Of a stretch of 64,000 bases of DNA, positions 50,065-60,949 are shown one piece after another. The notes beneath the pieces were generated by a model that was not told where the DNA came from, did no database searches, and saw only the letters and a program-made list of their open reading frames with translations. The DNA comes from Flavobacteriales bacterium (GTDB lineage: Bacteria > Bacteroidota > Bacteroidia > Flavobacteriales_E > Vicingaceae). The stretch spans positions 1 to 64,000 of the forward strand of contig JADYZM010000039.1 in NCBI GenBank assembly GCA_020853105.1, given 5' to 3'. Each line of letters opens with the position of its first letter. The stretch's first letter is position 1. The translations under genes and the position numbers were made by a program.

Positions 50065-52332
50065 TTAATGTGCTTGTAGTTTTATCAGATTCAATGCTGA
50101 ACCGGCGATAAACCACTCTATTTGCTGTTCATTGTATGTGTGATTTAATTTGATTGTATCTTTTGTCCCATCAACACGTACCAACTCAAGTGTAAGTTGT
50201 TTTCCGGGAGAAAAACTTTCCAAGTCAATAAAATTCAACGTGTCGTCTTCTTTAATTTTATCATAATCAGCTTCATTAGCAAATGTTAACCCTAACATTC
50301 CTTGTTTTTTCAAGTTTGTTTCATGAATTCGTGCAAACGATTTAACAATTACTGCACAAACACCTAAATGACGAGGTTCCATGGCTGCATGTTCTCTTGA
50401 TGAGCCTTCGCCATAATTATGATCTCCAACAACAACAGAAGGTATCCCTGCAGTTTTATAAGCTCTTGCAGTAGCAGGTACTTCATTGTATTCTCCAGAC
50501 AATTGATTTTTAACAGAATTGGTTTTACTATTAAATGCATTTACAGCACCAATCAACATGTTATTCGAGATATTATCTAAATGTCCTCTGTATTTCAACC
50601 AAGGACCGGCCATCGAAATGTGATCGGTTGTGCATTTTCCTTTTGCTTTCAAAAGTAATTTAGCCCCAATGATATTTTTTTTATTCCAAGCAGGGAATGA
50701 ATCTAATAATTGCAATCTGTCAGAGGTGGGACTAACAATTACTTCAACTTTACTTCCATCTTCAGCAGGAGCTTGATAACCATTATCTTCAACTGCGAAT
50801 CCTTTTGTTGGAAGTTCAAATCCTTTGGGCTCTGCTAATTTTACTTTTTCTCCCTTTTCATTTGTAATAAAATCAGTTATTGGGTTAAAATCCAATCTTC
50901 CCGTTATAGCAATTGCTGCAACCATTTCCGGTGAAGCAACAAACGCATGTGTATTTGGGTTGCCATCTGCTCTTTTTGCAAAATTTCTATTGAATGAATG
51001 TACTATTGAATTTTTTTCTTGTTTATCAGCTCCAGGTCTATCCCATTGTCCAATACAGGGTCCGCAAGCATTGGTAAATATTTTTGCCGATTCAAATTTG
51101 TTAAATGTAGCAATCAAACCATCACGTTCAGCAGTATATCTCACTTGCTCAGAACCTGGATTAATTCCTAAAATTGCTTTTGGTTTAACACCCTTACTAA
51201 CAGCATCTTCAACAATAAAAGCAGCTCTGCTTAAATCCTCGTAAGAAGAATTGGTGCAAGAGCCAATTAAAGCCCACTCTACATCTAAAGGCCAGCCGTT
51301 TGCAAAGGCTTTTGTTTTCATCTCAGCAACTGGAGTTGCTAAATCCGGGGTAAAAGGTCCGTTTAAATGTGGCGATAGTGTTGACAAATCGATTTCTATC
51401 ACTTTGTCAAAATACTTTTCAGGATTTGCATAAACCTCGGCGTCTCCTGTTAAATGTTCTGCAACAGTATCTGCTAAGTTAACCACATCTTCTCTTCCTG
51501 TTGCTTTTAAGTATCTTCTCATGGAGTCGTCATAACCAAAAGTAGAAGTAGTAGCTCCAATTTCAGCTCCCATGTTACAAATGGTTCCTTTTCCTGTACA
51601 TGAAAGTGATTTAGCCCCTTCACCAAAATATTCTACAATTGCACCAGTACCCCCTTCAACAGTTAAAATTCCAGCCACTTTAAGTATAACATCTTTAGGT
51701 GATGCCCATCCGTTTAATTTACCGGTAAGTTTTATACCTATTAATTTAGGAAATTTTAATTCCCAAGCCATGCCAGCCATAACATCAACAGCATCGGCAC
51801 CTCCAACACCAACAGCAACCATACCTAAACCGCCAGCATTTACTGTGTGCGAATCGGTACCTATCATCATTCCACCAGGGAAGGCATAATTTTCTAAAAC
51901 AACCTGGTGAATAATTCCTGCTCCTGGTTTCCAGAAACCAATACCATATTTATTACAGATAGAACTTAAGAAATTAAAAACTTCATTATTTTTGTTAATT
52001 CCATCTTGTAAATCTTTGTCCGCACCTAATTTTGCTTGGATTAAGTGGTCTGCATGTGCAGTAGAAGGAACTGCAACTTTTTTCTTTCCGGCTTGCATAA
52101 ACTGAAGTAGTGCCATTTGAGCTGTTGCATCTTGCATAGCAACTCTGTCAGGAGCAAAATCCACATAAGAATCTCCTCTTTTGTATGCCTCTGTTGCTTC
52201 CCCTTCCCACAGGTGAGTATAGAGTATTTTTTCTGATAGGGTAAGTGGATGACCCACAACTTTACGAGCTGCTGCAACCCTCGAAGGAAATTTTGCATAA
52301 ACAGCTTTAATCATTTCAATATCAAATGCCAT
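50065..52332 (-). CDS. Aconitate hydratase
   Basis: [73 protein letters not shown]. Confidence 0.95.
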   Translation of the reverse strand: MAFDIEMIKAVYAKFPSRVAAARKVVGHPLTLSEKILYTHLWEGEATEAYKRGDSYVDFAPDRVAMQDATAQMALLQFMQAGKKKVAVPSTAHADHLIQAKLGADKDLQDGINKNNEVFNFLSSICNKYGIGFWKPGAGIIHQVVLENYAFPGGMMIGTDSHTVNAGGLGMVAVGVGGADAVDVMAGMAWELKFPKLIGIKLTGKLNGWASPKDVILKVAGILTVEGGTGAIVEYFGEGAKSLSCTGKGTICNMGAEIGATTSTFGYDDSMRRYLKATGREDVVNLADTVAEHLTGDAEVYANPEKYFDKVIEIDLSTLSPHLNGPFTPDLATPVAEMKTKAFANGWPLDVEWALIGSCTNSSYEDLSRAAFIVEDAVSKGVKPKAILGINPGSEQVRYTAERDGLIATFNKFESAKIFTNACGPCIGQWDRPGADKQEKNSIVHSFNRNFAKRADGNPNTHAFVASPEMVAAIAITGRLDFNPITDFITNEKGEKVKLAEPKGFELPTKGFAVEDNGYQAPAEDGSKVEVIVSPTSDRLQLLDSFPAWNKKNIIGAKLLLKAKGKCTTDHISMAGPWLKYRGHLDNISNNMLIGAVNAFNSKTNSVKNQLSGEYNEVPATARAYKTAGIPSVVVGDHNYGEGSSREHAAMEPRHLGVCAVIVKSFARIHETNLKKQGMLGLTFANEADYDKIKEDDTLNFIDLESFSPGKQLTLELVRVDGTKDTIKLNHTYNEQQIEWFIAGSALNLIKLQAH

Positions 52333-52371
52333 AATGTATTATTTTTTAACAAATATTTAGATACTTCATTA

Positions 52372-52394
52372 AACAAGAAGCTTTCGCTTTTGTT
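52372..52394 (-). other. Predicted RNA hairpin with GAAA tetraloop in the aconitase 5' leader
   Basis: Minus strand AACAA-AAGC-GAAA-GCTT-c-TTGTT: 9 bp with a single bulged C. Confidence 0.5.
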
Positions 52395-52468
52395 ATTACA
52401 GTAAGGATAAATGCTCTTGCCAACGCCCTCAAAATCCAAGTGGATATCCAACAAACTGTTTTGTGGTG

Positions 52469-52500
52469 CAAATTTAATACTTTATTTAAATTTTTACAAA
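52469..52500 (-). promoter_or_regulatory. Bacteroidota-type promoter for aconitase (-33 TTTG, -7 TAAATTTG)
   Basis: Minus strand TTTG (52500-52497), 20-nt spacer, TAAATTTG (52476-52469). Confidence 0.65.
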
Positions 52501-52586
52501 ACATTACACCAACATTTTTGAAAGAAAAATACCTCTAAAAACAGTTAAGCTTTTTTGTTACCTTTGCCGCTCAAAAATCAAAAAAA

Positions 52587-54320
52587 ATGCTCAGAACACA
52601 CACCAACGGAGAATTAAGAATTAATAACGTAAATCAAGAAGTAACCCTTTGTGGATGGGTTCAAAAAAAACGAGATTTAGGTGCAATGACATTTGTGGAT
52701 TTACGAGATCGTTATGGTATTACTCAATTGGTATTTTCTGAGAGTCAAAGTGAACTAACAATGAATTTGGGTAGAGAATTTGTAATTCAGGCTACCGGAA
52801 AAGTTGCTGAAAGACAGAGTAAAAACACTAATATACCTACAGGAGACATAGAAATTATCGTAACCTCACTCGTTGTATTAAATAAAAGCAAAACCCCTCC
52901 ATTTACCATAGAAGATAACTCTGACGGTGGTGAAGAATTACGCATGCAGTACCGATATTTGGATTTGAGAAGAAATCCATTAAGAAAAAATTTGGAGCTT
53001 CGTCATCGTTTATCTATTGAAGTTAGGAAATATTTAGATTCATTAAATTTCCTAGAAATCGAAACTCCTTATTTAATAAAATCGACACCCGAAGGTGCAA
53101 GAGATTTTGTTGTGCCAAGCCGGATGAATGCCGGGCAATTTTACGCTTTACCACAATCGCCACAAACATTTAAACAATTGTTGATGGTAAGTGGTTATGA
53201 TAGATATTATCAAATTGTACGTTGTTTTAGGGATGAGGATTTACGTGCCGACCGTCAGCCTGAGTTTACACAAATTGACTGCGAAATGGCTTTTGTTACT
53301 CAAGAAGATATTATCCAAACTTTTGAATCACTAATGGTTCATTTGTTTCAAACAACCAAAGGAATTGATTTTGATTCATTTCCAAGAATGTGTTATGCAG
53401 ATGCTATGCTGAATTATGGTTGCGACAAACCAGATATCCGATTTGGAATGACTTTTAATTACATCACAGAGTTAGTAAAAGGAAAAGGATTTGCCATTTT
53501 TGATGATGCTGAAAGTGTAATTGCTATAAATGCTGATAATTGTGCTTCATTTACCAGAAAGCAATTAGATGAATTGACTGACTTTGTTAAACGACCTCAA
53601 GTTGGTGCAAAAGGATTAATTTATTTGCGTTGCAACGAAGATGGAACATACAAATCATCAGTTGATAAATTTTACAGTGAAGAGGAATTAAAAAAATGGG
53701 CAAAGCAATGTAATGCAAAAGCCGGGGATTTAATCTTTGTACTTTCGGGTGATTTAGCAGCTGCACAAAAACAAATGAACGATTTACGTTTACATTTAGG
53801 AAACCAATTGGGATTAAGAAACCCTGATATTTATGCTCCGCTTTGGGTATATGATTTCCCGTTGTTAGAATGGAATGAAGAAAGTGGTCGTTACCATGCT
53901 ATGCATCATCCTTTTACTTCCCCAAAAACTGAGGATTTGCATTTGTTAGAAACCGAACCTGGAAAAGTTAGAGCAAATGCCTACGATTTAGTACTAAACG
54001 GAACTGAAATCGGCGGTGGTTCCATACGTATTCACGATAGAGCGGTACAATCGAGAATGTTTGATTTGTTAGGATTTACCAAAGAAGAAGCTCAAGCACA
54101 ATTCGGGTTTTTACTCAATGCTTTTGAATACGGTGCTCCTCCTCATGGTGGTATTGCTTTAGGCTTTGATAGATTATGTGCTTTATTTGGTGGACAAGAA
54201 ACCATTCGTGATTTTATTGCTTTCCCAAAAAACAACAGCGGACGAGATGTAATGATTGATGCTCCTGCAACAATTGACAAGAAACAATTGGACGAGTTAA
54301 ATATAAAAGTAACATTATAA
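52587..54320 (+). CDS. aspS: Aspartyl-tRNA synthetase
   Basis: [102 protein letters not shown]. Confidence 0.96.
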   Translation: MLRTHTNGELRINNVNQEVTLCGWVQKKRDLGAMTFVDLRDRYGITQLVFSESQSELTMNLGREFVIQATGKVAERQSKNTNIPTGDIEIIVTSLVVLNKSKTPPFTIEDNSDGGEELRMQYRYLDLRRNPLRKNLELRHRLSIEVRKYLDSLNFLEIETPYLIKSTPEGARDFVVPSRMNAGQFYALPQSPQTFKQLLMVSGYDRYYQIVRCFRDEDLRADRQPEFTQIDCEMAFVTQEDIIQTFESLMVHLFQTTKGIDFDSFPRMCYADAMLNYGCDKPDIRFGMTFNYITELVKGKGFAIFDDAESVIAINADNCASFTRKQLDELTDFVKRPQVGAKGLIYLRCNEDGTYKSSVDKFYSEEELKKWAKQCNAKAGDLIFVLSGDLAAAQKQMNDLRLHLGNQLGLRNPDIYAPLWVYDFPLLEWNEESGRYHAMHHPFTSPKTEDLHLLETEPGKVRANAYDLVLNGTEIGGGSIRIHDRAVQSRMFDLLGFTKEEAQAQFGFLLNAFEYGAPPHGGIALGFDRLCALFGGQETIRDFIAFPKNNSGRDVMIDAPATIDKKQLDELNIKVTL

Positions 54321-54347
54321 AAAAAGCCGCTTAACGCGGCTTTTTTT
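54319..54347. terminator. Bidirectional terminator between convergent genes
   Basis: aaaaaaagccgc-ttaac-gcggcttttttt. Confidence 0.88.
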
Positions 54348-55662
54348 ATTCTTTAATCAATTTCTCAGTATAAAGTTGATTACCCTCTTTATCTTTTATT
54401 ATCAAAAAGTATAAACCACTTTGATAGTTACCAATATTAATTCGATTGGTAAAATCTTGTAAAAGTAATTTTCCATCAATTGAATAAACTTCAATAAATT
54501 GTTGTTGATTTCCAACACTTACTATTCCTGATGTAGGGTTTGGATAAACAATATAAGTATGAGAAATTATATCTTGTACAGAAGACGCAAGACAATAAGT
54601 GATTGTAGGATCAACCGAACCATAATTGTAGTCTATTTTAATCGGTGAAACAGGTGGTGTTTGATCACAAAAATCAAATGAACCAGTCATATTCCCAGCA
54701 TTTACAGACGAATCTTGAACTGTAAAACTTCCGGTGTTAGAACCGGTTACTAAGTTGAAATTATAATAACTATCACCTATTGTTACAATTCCATCATTTG
54801 TAAATGTTGCTGTATTATTAATACTATCAGCATTTAAGAAGCTATTGCTCAGGTTGATAATACCCATACTTTGATTATTAAAAACCTCATTATTCCACAT
54901 ATCATTTGTTCCAGTTATCATCCCTGTGTTTGTGAAGATGCCTGCATTTGTCATATCTATAAAGGTGAAAGAACTATTATTAGTAAAATTTCCATTAATA
55001 AAATTTGTAAACTGAGCATACTCAATAGTTCCGTTATTGGTAAAAACACCATTATTTGTTGCACTATCCGCTTTTAAAATAGCTCCAGAATAATTCTGGA
55101 ACGTTCCTAAATTATACATACTATCCACTACAGTTGTTAAACCTTCTATAGTTCCATAGTTGTGCCAGATATTTTGGTTGAAGAAGGTTTTCATCTTCAT
55201 CGTACCATTATTTGTCAAATTACCGGTTTTGTTGTACAAACTGTCTATGCCTTGCATTGTGCCAGTATTACTCAAATTAACACTGTTTTGAAGTGCTTTA
55301 ACATTCAAAGTCCCGGTATTTGTGAATGTGCCAAAATCAAGTAACATATACCTCATCGTGGTTGTACCATGATTTGTAAAAGTAGCATTTACACCATTTA
55401 ACCAGAGGTCTCTTCCGGCTCCATTGTGTATCAAACTACCAGAACTATTGACTGTTATAGAGCCTGTTGAGTAAACAAAAGATGTGTCCATAACTACAGC
55501 ATGGTTAATAATTACAATGTCACCAGGAATAGGCACTCCAAAAGGAGTCCAAGTCATAAAGTTCATCCAATTACCGTTTGTAGCTGATGTATAAGTTGTT
55601 GAAAAAATTTCGGAGCTAAACAGAACCGAAATTAATAAAGTAAGAAAGTATTTTTTATTCAT
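54346..55662 (-). CDS. T9SS type A sorting domain protein with beta-helix-like (F)TNNGT repeats
   Basis: Signal peptide; repeated NTGT/FTNNGT every ~20 aa; C-term YIVYPNPTSGIVSVGNQQQFIEVYSIDGKLLLQ...YQSGLYFLIIKDKEGNQLYTEKLIKE. Confidence 0.9.
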   Translation of the reverse strand: MNKKYFLTLLISVLFSSEIFSTTYTSATNGNWMNFMTWTPFGVPIPGDIVIINHAVVMDTSFVYSTGSITVNSSGSLIHNGAGRDLWLNGVNATFTNHGTTTMRYMLLDFGTFTNTGTLNVKALQNSVNLSNTGTMQGIDSLYNKTGNLTNNGTMKMKTFFNQNIWHNYGTIEGLTTVVDSMYNLGTFQNYSGAILKADSATNNGVFTNNGTIEYAQFTNFINGNFTNNSSFTFIDMTNAGIFTNTGMITGTNDMWNNEVFNNQSMGIINLSNSFLNADSINNTATFTNDGIVTIGDSYYNFNLVTGSNTGSFTVQDSSVNAGNMTGSFDFCDQTPPVSPIKIDYNYGSVDPTITYCLASSVQDIISHTYIVYPNPTSGIVSVGNQQQFIEVYSIDGKLLLQDFTNRINIGNYQSGLYFLIIKDKEGNQLYTEKLIKE

Positions 55663-55847
55663 GTTTTATAAGTTTAAAAAGTTTTTTAAAAAACTAAAGT
55701 ACATAATTTTTTTTATAAAAACATGATTCCAATCATACCTCGTTTTTGTAATAAATCAAAAAAAACAGAACTTAAAACATCTTTATTGAAATAAAATCAA
55801 AAATTAACAAATTCAGTACTTTTGCTACCGAAAACAGACTAAAACTA

Positions 55848-57080
55848 ATGGACAGTAAAATTGAAATCATGGCACCTGCCGGCTCTTTTGAGTCGTTGAT
55901 GGCAGCAATTCAAGGCAGAGCAGACTCAATCTACTTTGGAATTGAACAATTAAATATGCGTGCAAAAGCAGCTAACAATTTTACGTTTGACGATTTAGAA
56001 CAAATTGCACACTTGTGTAGCTCAAACGGAGTAAGGTCATACCTAACATTGAATACAATTATTTATGACCATGATTTATCAGTAATGAAACGTATTGTTG
56101 ATAAAGCAAAAACAGTAGGAATATCTGCAGTAATAGCCTCCGACCAAGCTGTAATAAATTATGCATCATCAATTGGATTTGAGGTACACATCTCTACTCA
56201 AACAAATGTAACAAACCTTGAAACAATTAAATTTTTTGCTCACTTTGCTGATGTAATGGTACTTGCAAGGGAGCTTAGTTTGAAACAAGTTAAAGACATT
56301 ACCGATGGAATTATAAAAGACAATGTAAAAGGTCCTTCAGGAAATTTAGTTGAGATTGAAATTTTTGCTCATGGAGCTTTATGTATGGCTGTTTCTGGAA
56401 AGTGTTATTTGAGCCTTCATACAAATAACTCATCAGCAAATAGAGGGGCTTGTGTTCAAAATTGCCGAAGAACATACGAAGTAAAAGACGAAGAAGGAAA
56501 CGAAATGATAATTGACAATGAATATATCATGTCATCAAAAGATTTATGTACAATAGGTTTTATTGATGAAATTATAAATTCAGGAGTAAAAGTGTTGAAG
56601 ATTGAAGGTAGAGGAAGATCTCCGGAATATGTCAAAACAGTTACAGAATGTTATAAAGATGCGGTAGAGTCATATGCTGAAGGCAGTTATACCAAAGAAA
56701 AAATTGCAAATTGGGAAAAGAAACTTGCCACAGTTTATAATCGTGGGTTTTGGGACGGCTATTATTTAGGTCAAAAATTGGGTGAATGGTCAGATGGATA
56801 CGGCTCACAAGCTACAACTAGAAAAAAATATTTAGGGAATGGAATTAAATATTTTCCAAAAATTAACGTCGCTGAATTTCAAATGGAAACACATTCCCTT
56901 AGCGTTGGAGACAAAATATTAATCATAGGACCAACCACAGGAGTTATTGAAACAACCATCAAAGAACTCAGGATTGGCAATGAAAATGTACTAAAAGTTG
57001 AAAAAGGCGATAATTTTTCAACACCAATTAATGAAATAGTCCGTCCATCTGACAAACTCTATAAGTTGATTGAATCATAA
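55848..57080 (+). CDS. Peptidase U32 family protein (tRNA hydroxylation TrhP-type)
   Basis: IEIMAPAGSFESLMAAIQGRADSIYFG, EIFAHGALCMAVSGKCYLS, SANRGACVQNCRRTYEV, DLCTIGFIDEII, KIEGRGRSPEYV. Confidence 0.92.
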   Translation: MDSKIEIMAPAGSFESLMAAIQGRADSIYFGIEQLNMRAKAANNFTFDDLEQIAHLCSSNGVRSYLTLNTIIYDHDLSVMKRIVDKAKTVGISAVIASDQAVINYASSIGFEVHISTQTNVTNLETIKFFAHFADVMVLARELSLKQVKDITDGIIKDNVKGPSGNLVEIEIFAHGALCMAVSGKCYLSLHTNNSSANRGACVQNCRRTYEVKDEEGNEMIIDNEYIMSSKDLCTIGFIDEIINSGVKVLKIEGRGRSPEYVKTVTECYKDAVESYAEGSYTKEKIANWEKKLATVYNRGFWDGYYLGQKLGEWSDGYGSQATTRKKYLGNGIKYFPKINVAEFQMETHSLSVGDKILIIGPTTGVIETTIKELRIGNENVLKVEKGDNFSTPINEIVRPSDKLYKLIES

Positions 57081-57084
57081 AATT

Positions 57085-57315
57085 ATGATTAGAATTACTC
57101 ACCAACGAGAAAAATGTATCGGTTGTAATTACTGTGTAGAAATTGCTTATGACAGGTGGAGAATGTCTAAGAAAGACGGAAAATGTACACTAATAGAAGG
57201 GAGTAATAACAAAGGTTTTTATACGGCTATTGTGGGTGATGATGAATTTGAAGCAAACACAAATGCTGCAAAAGCATGTCCGGTAAAAATTATAAAAGTT
57301 GAAAAAATCAAATAA
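57085..57315 (+). CDS. 4Fe-4S ferredoxin
   Basis: CIGCNYCVEIAYDRW...AAKACPVKIIKVEKI; ATG at 57085 preferred to the track's TTG at 57070. Confidence 0.85.
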   Translation: MIRITHQREKCIGCNYCVEIAYDRWRMSKKDGKCTLIEGSNNKGFYTAIVGDDEFEANTNAAKACPVKIIKVEKIK

Positions 57316-57421
57316 CTGAAATTAATCTAAAAATATAAGCATTTCAGCTAAAATATTTAACAAAAAGCAAGGTATTCTTTAAAGAATATATACTTTTAAC
57401 AAAAATCAAATAACATCCTTT

Positions 57422-58378
57422 ATGAATCATTCGATTTTAGTAGTTGGATCTTCAGGTCAAATAGGCACAGAACTTGTTGAAGAATTACGAAAAATATATG
57501 GTAATTCAAAAGTTATTGCATCTGACATTAGTAAACCATCGAATTCGAATTTAGAATTCTTTGAAGAGTTAGATATACTCAACAAAGAACAACTATTAAA
57601 TGTAGTAAAAAAGCACAATGTAAAAGAAGTTTATTTACTAGCAGCATTACTATCAGCTACAGCTGAGAAAAATCCAAAATTTGCTTGGGAATTAAATATG
57701 AACAGCTTATTTAATGTACTTGATTTAGCTAAAGATAAAATAATAAATAAAGTATTTTGGCCCAGTTCAATTGCAGTTTTTGGACCAACAACACCTAAAA
57801 TTGAAACTCCGCAGTTAACCATAATGGAACCAAGCACTGTATATGGAATCAGTAAACAAGTTGGGGAAAGATGGTGCGAATATTATTTCAATAAGTATAA
57901 CGTAGATGTTAGAAGTTTAAGATATCCCGGATTAATTGGCTATAAATCTTCACCAGGAGGAGGAACTACTGACTATGCGGTTGATATTTTTCATCATGCA
58001 ATTAAAAGAGGTGCTTACGAATGTTTTTTACAAAAAAATACAGCTTTGCCGATGATGTATATGCCAGATGCTATTCGAGCAACTATAGAGTTGATGAATA
58101 CCCCATCTGAAAACGTAAAAATTCGTTCGAGTTATAACTTGTCCGGAATAAGTTTCACACCTGAAGAAATAGCCGAAGAAATAAAAAAAATAATTCCTAG
58201 TTTTTCAATCAGTTACAAACCTGATTTCAGACAACAAATTGCAGATAGTTGGCCTCAAAGTATTAATGATAGTGAAGCAAATAGAGATTGGAACTGGCAA
58301 GCAAAATACAATTTGAAAACAATGACTGAAGACATGATAAAAAATTTAGTTCCAGTTTTGAAACAAAATAAAAACTGA
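57422..58378 (+). CDS. NAD-dependent epimerase/dehydratase family protein (short-chain L-threonine dehydrogenase-like)
   Basis: ILVVGSSGQIGTELVEELRKIYG, AALLSATAEKNPKFAWELNMNSL, WPSSIAVFGPTTPK, YGISKQVGERWCEYY, RSLRYPGLIGYKSSPGGGTTDYAVDIF. Confidence 0.88.
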   Translation: MNHSILVVGSSGQIGTELVEELRKIYGNSKVIASDISKPSNSNLEFFEELDILNKEQLLNVVKKHNVKEVYLLAALLSATAEKNPKFAWELNMNSLFNVLDLAKDKIINKVFWPSSIAVFGPTTPKIETPQLTIMEPSTVYGISKQVGERWCEYYFNKYNVDVRSLRYPGLIGYKSSPGGGTTDYAVDIFHHAIKRGAYECFLQKNTALPMMYMPDAIRATIELMNTPSENVKIRSSYNLSGISFTPEEIAEEIKKIIPSFSISYKPDFRQQIADSWPQSINDSEANRDWNWQAKYNLKTMTEDMIKNLVPVLKQNKN

Positions 58379-58497
58379 TAACGTAAAGGAAATGTTTTTT
58401 AATTTTATCGATAAAAAAATAATATTCGGCTAAATTTTAAAAAAGTATTGAAAAGAGTTTTGTATTTTTATTTTTGCGATAAATTCACTCGAGTTAT

Positions 58498-59382
58498 ATG
58501 AGAAAATTAGTATATATAATAATTCCTATTTTCATTTGTAGCATTAGCCCTGCTCAATCCTATGTTATCAACAATGGAGACACTATTAATCGAATTGACG
58601 AAAATAATCTTAAACAAGGTTTTTGGAGAATTTTTGGAAGCATGAAAAAACTTCCTGAATACCAACCCGATCAAGTTGTTGAGGAAGGAAATTATGAAAG
58701 TAGCAGAAAACAAGGTCTTTGGAAAAGTTTTTTTCCAAACGGCAAAACAAAAAGTGAGATTGCTTATGTAAACAGCAGACCAAATGGTGTTTACAGAACC
58801 TATTTTGAAAATGGACAAATAGAAGAAGAAGGCAGCTGGGAAAATAATAGGAACACGGGGGGCTTTAAAAGATACTACGAAAATGGTCAAAAATCTCAAG
58901 ACTTTGTGTTTAATGAAACCGGAAAAAGAGATGGAAAACAAACTTATTTTTATGAAAATGGGCAAGTAATGATTGAAGCTGATCTTGCTGGAGGTAAAGA
59001 AAAATTTGTTAAAGAATTTTACGAAGACGGATCTGTTAAAGCTGAAAAATACTTTAATGAAGGAGAAATTGATGTTACAAAAACTAAAGTTTACGAGCCT
59101 AAAACACCAGTTAAAGACAGAGAAAAAGAAGAATTAGCTAAGGCACCTGTTAAAGTTGTTAAGGTTGACCAAAATGATGAAGTTAATTCTGGAAGTTTCA
59201 ATGGAAATGGACAACACACCATGTACAACAAAGACAAGCAGCTTTCAAAAGTAGGTTTCTTCCAAAACTACAGATTAATGGACGGATTGTGGTATAAATA
59301 TGATACAAATGGAATTTTAATTGTAATAGAAAAATATAAATCTGGAAGATATATTGGAGATGCTCCACTTCCTAAAGAATAG
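58498..59382 (+). CDS. MORN-repeat/YwqK-like secreted protein
   Basis: Signal peptide; repeats such as GLWKSFFPNGKTKSEIAYVNSRPNGVYRTYFENGQIEEEGSWENNRNTGGFKRYYENGQ. Confidence 0.85.
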   Translation: MRKLVYIIIPIFICSISPAQSYVINNGDTINRIDENNLKQGFWRIFGSMKKLPEYQPDQVVEEGNYESSRKQGLWKSFFPNGKTKSEIAYVNSRPNGVYRTYFENGQIEEEGSWENNRNTGGFKRYYENGQKSQDFVFNETGKRDGKQTYFYENGQVMIEADLAGGKEKFVKEFYEDGSVKAEKYFNEGEIDVTKTKVYEPKTPVKDREKEELAKAPVKVVKVDQNDEVNSGSFNGNGQHTMYNKDKQLSKVGFFQNYRLMDGLWYKYDTNGILIVIEKYKSGRYIGDAPLPKE

Positions 59383-59398
59383 AAATAAATCACCACAC

Positions 59399-59428
59399 AA
59401 AAACCCGATACCTGTTTATCGGGTTTTT
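59399..59428 (+). terminator. Intrinsic terminator
   Basis: aaaaacccgata-cctgtt-tatcgggttttt then T run. Confidence 0.85.
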
Positions 59429-59476
59429 TATTGTCCAAATCGTTTAAAAAATTTTACTTTTACCGAAAAATATTAA

Positions 59477-60949
59477 ATGAACATACCCTCTTTATATATA
59501 TACAATAGCCTTTCTCGCAAAAAAGAGTTGTTTGTCCCCATAAATGCCCCTTTTGTGAGCATGTATGTTTGTGGTCCAACAGTTTATAATGAAGCTCATT
59601 TAGGAAACATAAGAACATTTTTAACATTCGACATTGTTTTTAGGTATTTAACCCATCTGAAATACAAGGTTAGATATGTGAGGAACATTACAGATGTTGG
59701 ACATTTAGTAGATGATGTTGATTTTGGAGAAGATAAAATTGAAAAAAGAGCAAAACTTGAAAAAGTAGAGCCTATGGAAATTGTTCAGAAATACACTAAC
59801 AACTTCCATACAACTACCCAACTTTTTAATCTATTAAACCCAAGCATAGAACCTACAGCAACAGGACATATCGTTGAGCAGATTGACTATATTAAAAAAA
59901 TAATTGAAAACGGATATGCCTATGAAACCAATGGTTCTGTTTATTTTGATGTAAAAAAATATGCAGAAAAGTTTAATTATGGTGAATTATCAGGAAGAAA
60001 AATTGATGAATTATTAGAACAAACTAGAGAAAACTTAGAAGGAGGTAATGAAAAACGTTTTTTTGCAGATTTTGCAATTTGGAAAAAAGCTTCACCAGAA
60101 ACAATAATGAAATGGAATTCTCCTTGGGGAGAAGGTGTACCCGGGTGGCATTTAGAATGTTCAGTAATGAGTACAAAATATTTGGGGCAACAATTTGATA
60201 TACATGGAGGTGGAATGGATCTAAAATTTCCTCATCACGAGTGTGAAATAGCCCAGTCTGTTGGTTCAGGCGGACCTCAACCGGTAAAAATATGGATGCA
60301 CAGCAACATGCTTACTGTAAACGGAACAAAAATGAGTAAATCACTTGGAAACTCCTTTTTACCGATTGAATTAATTACAGGAAGCCACCCATTGTTAGAA
60401 AAAGGCTATTCACCAATGACTGTACGATTCTTCTTCTTACAAGCACAATATAGAAGTACTGTTGACTTTTCTAATGAAGCGTTACAAGCCTCAGAAAAAG
60501 GTCTTAATCGGTTACTTTCTAGTTTTTCTACATTAGAAAAAATAAACCCATCAGCTGAAAGTACGTTCAATATTCAAGCTCTGTTTGAAAAATGTGAAGA
60601 TAGCATGAGAGATGATTTTAATACTCCGGTGACTATTGCTAATTTATTTGAAATTACAAAATACATTAACTTACTGAAGGAAGGTAAACATACTATTTCT
60701 AAAGTAGATTTAGATTTCTTAAAAGATCAATACTCATTATTTATTTATAACATTCTTGGGTTAAAAGAAGAAAATGAGTCATCAAACTCAGAATTAACCA
60801 ATAATTTGATACAAATTTTAATTCAGTTAAGGAATCAATCCAAACAAAATAAGGATTACTCAACATCAGATTTAATCAGAAATGAATTAAATAAACTAAA
60901 TATCTCTTTAAAAGACTCAAAAGATGAAACAACGTGGGAGTTTAATTAA
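59477..60949 (+). CDS. cysS: Cysteinyl-tRNA synthetase
   Basis: MYVCGPTVYNEAHLGNIRTFLTFDIVFRYL, GWHLECSVMSTKYLGQQFDIHGGGMDLKFPHHECEIAQS, KMSKSLGN. Confidence 0.96.
   Translation: MNIPSLYIYNSLSRKKELFVPINAPFVSMYVCGPTVYNEAHLGNIRTFLTFDIVFRYLTHLKYKVRYVRNITDVGHLVDDVDFGEDKIEKRAKLEKVEPMEIVQKYTNNFHTTTQLFNLLNPSIEPTATGHIVEQIDYIKKIIENGYAYETNGSVYFDVKKYAEKFNYGELSGRKIDELLEQTRENLEGGNEKRFFADFAIWKKASPETIMKWNSPWGEGVPGWHLECSVMSTKYLGQQFDIHGGGMDLKFPHHECEIAQSVGSGGPQPVKIWMHSNMLTVNGTKMSKSLGNSFLPIELITGSHPLLEKGYSPMTVRFFFLQAQYRSTVDFSNEALQASEKGLNRLLSSFSTLEKINPSAESTFNIQALFEKCEDSMRDDFNTPVTIANLFEITKYINLLKEGKHTISKVDLDFLKDQYSLFIYNILGLKEENESSNSELTNNLIQILIQLRNQSKQNKDYSTSDLIRNELNKLNISLKDSKDETTWEFN

Noticed and set aside
50825-51889. 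Plus ORFs 50825-51244, 51251-51433, 51572-51889
   Set aside because: Antisense to aconitase; no domain signal.
55680-55695. Palindrome AGTTTTTTAAAAAACT upstream of the T9SS gene at 55662
   Set aside because: A/T homopolymer palindrome, expected by chance in this AT-rich intergenic sequence.
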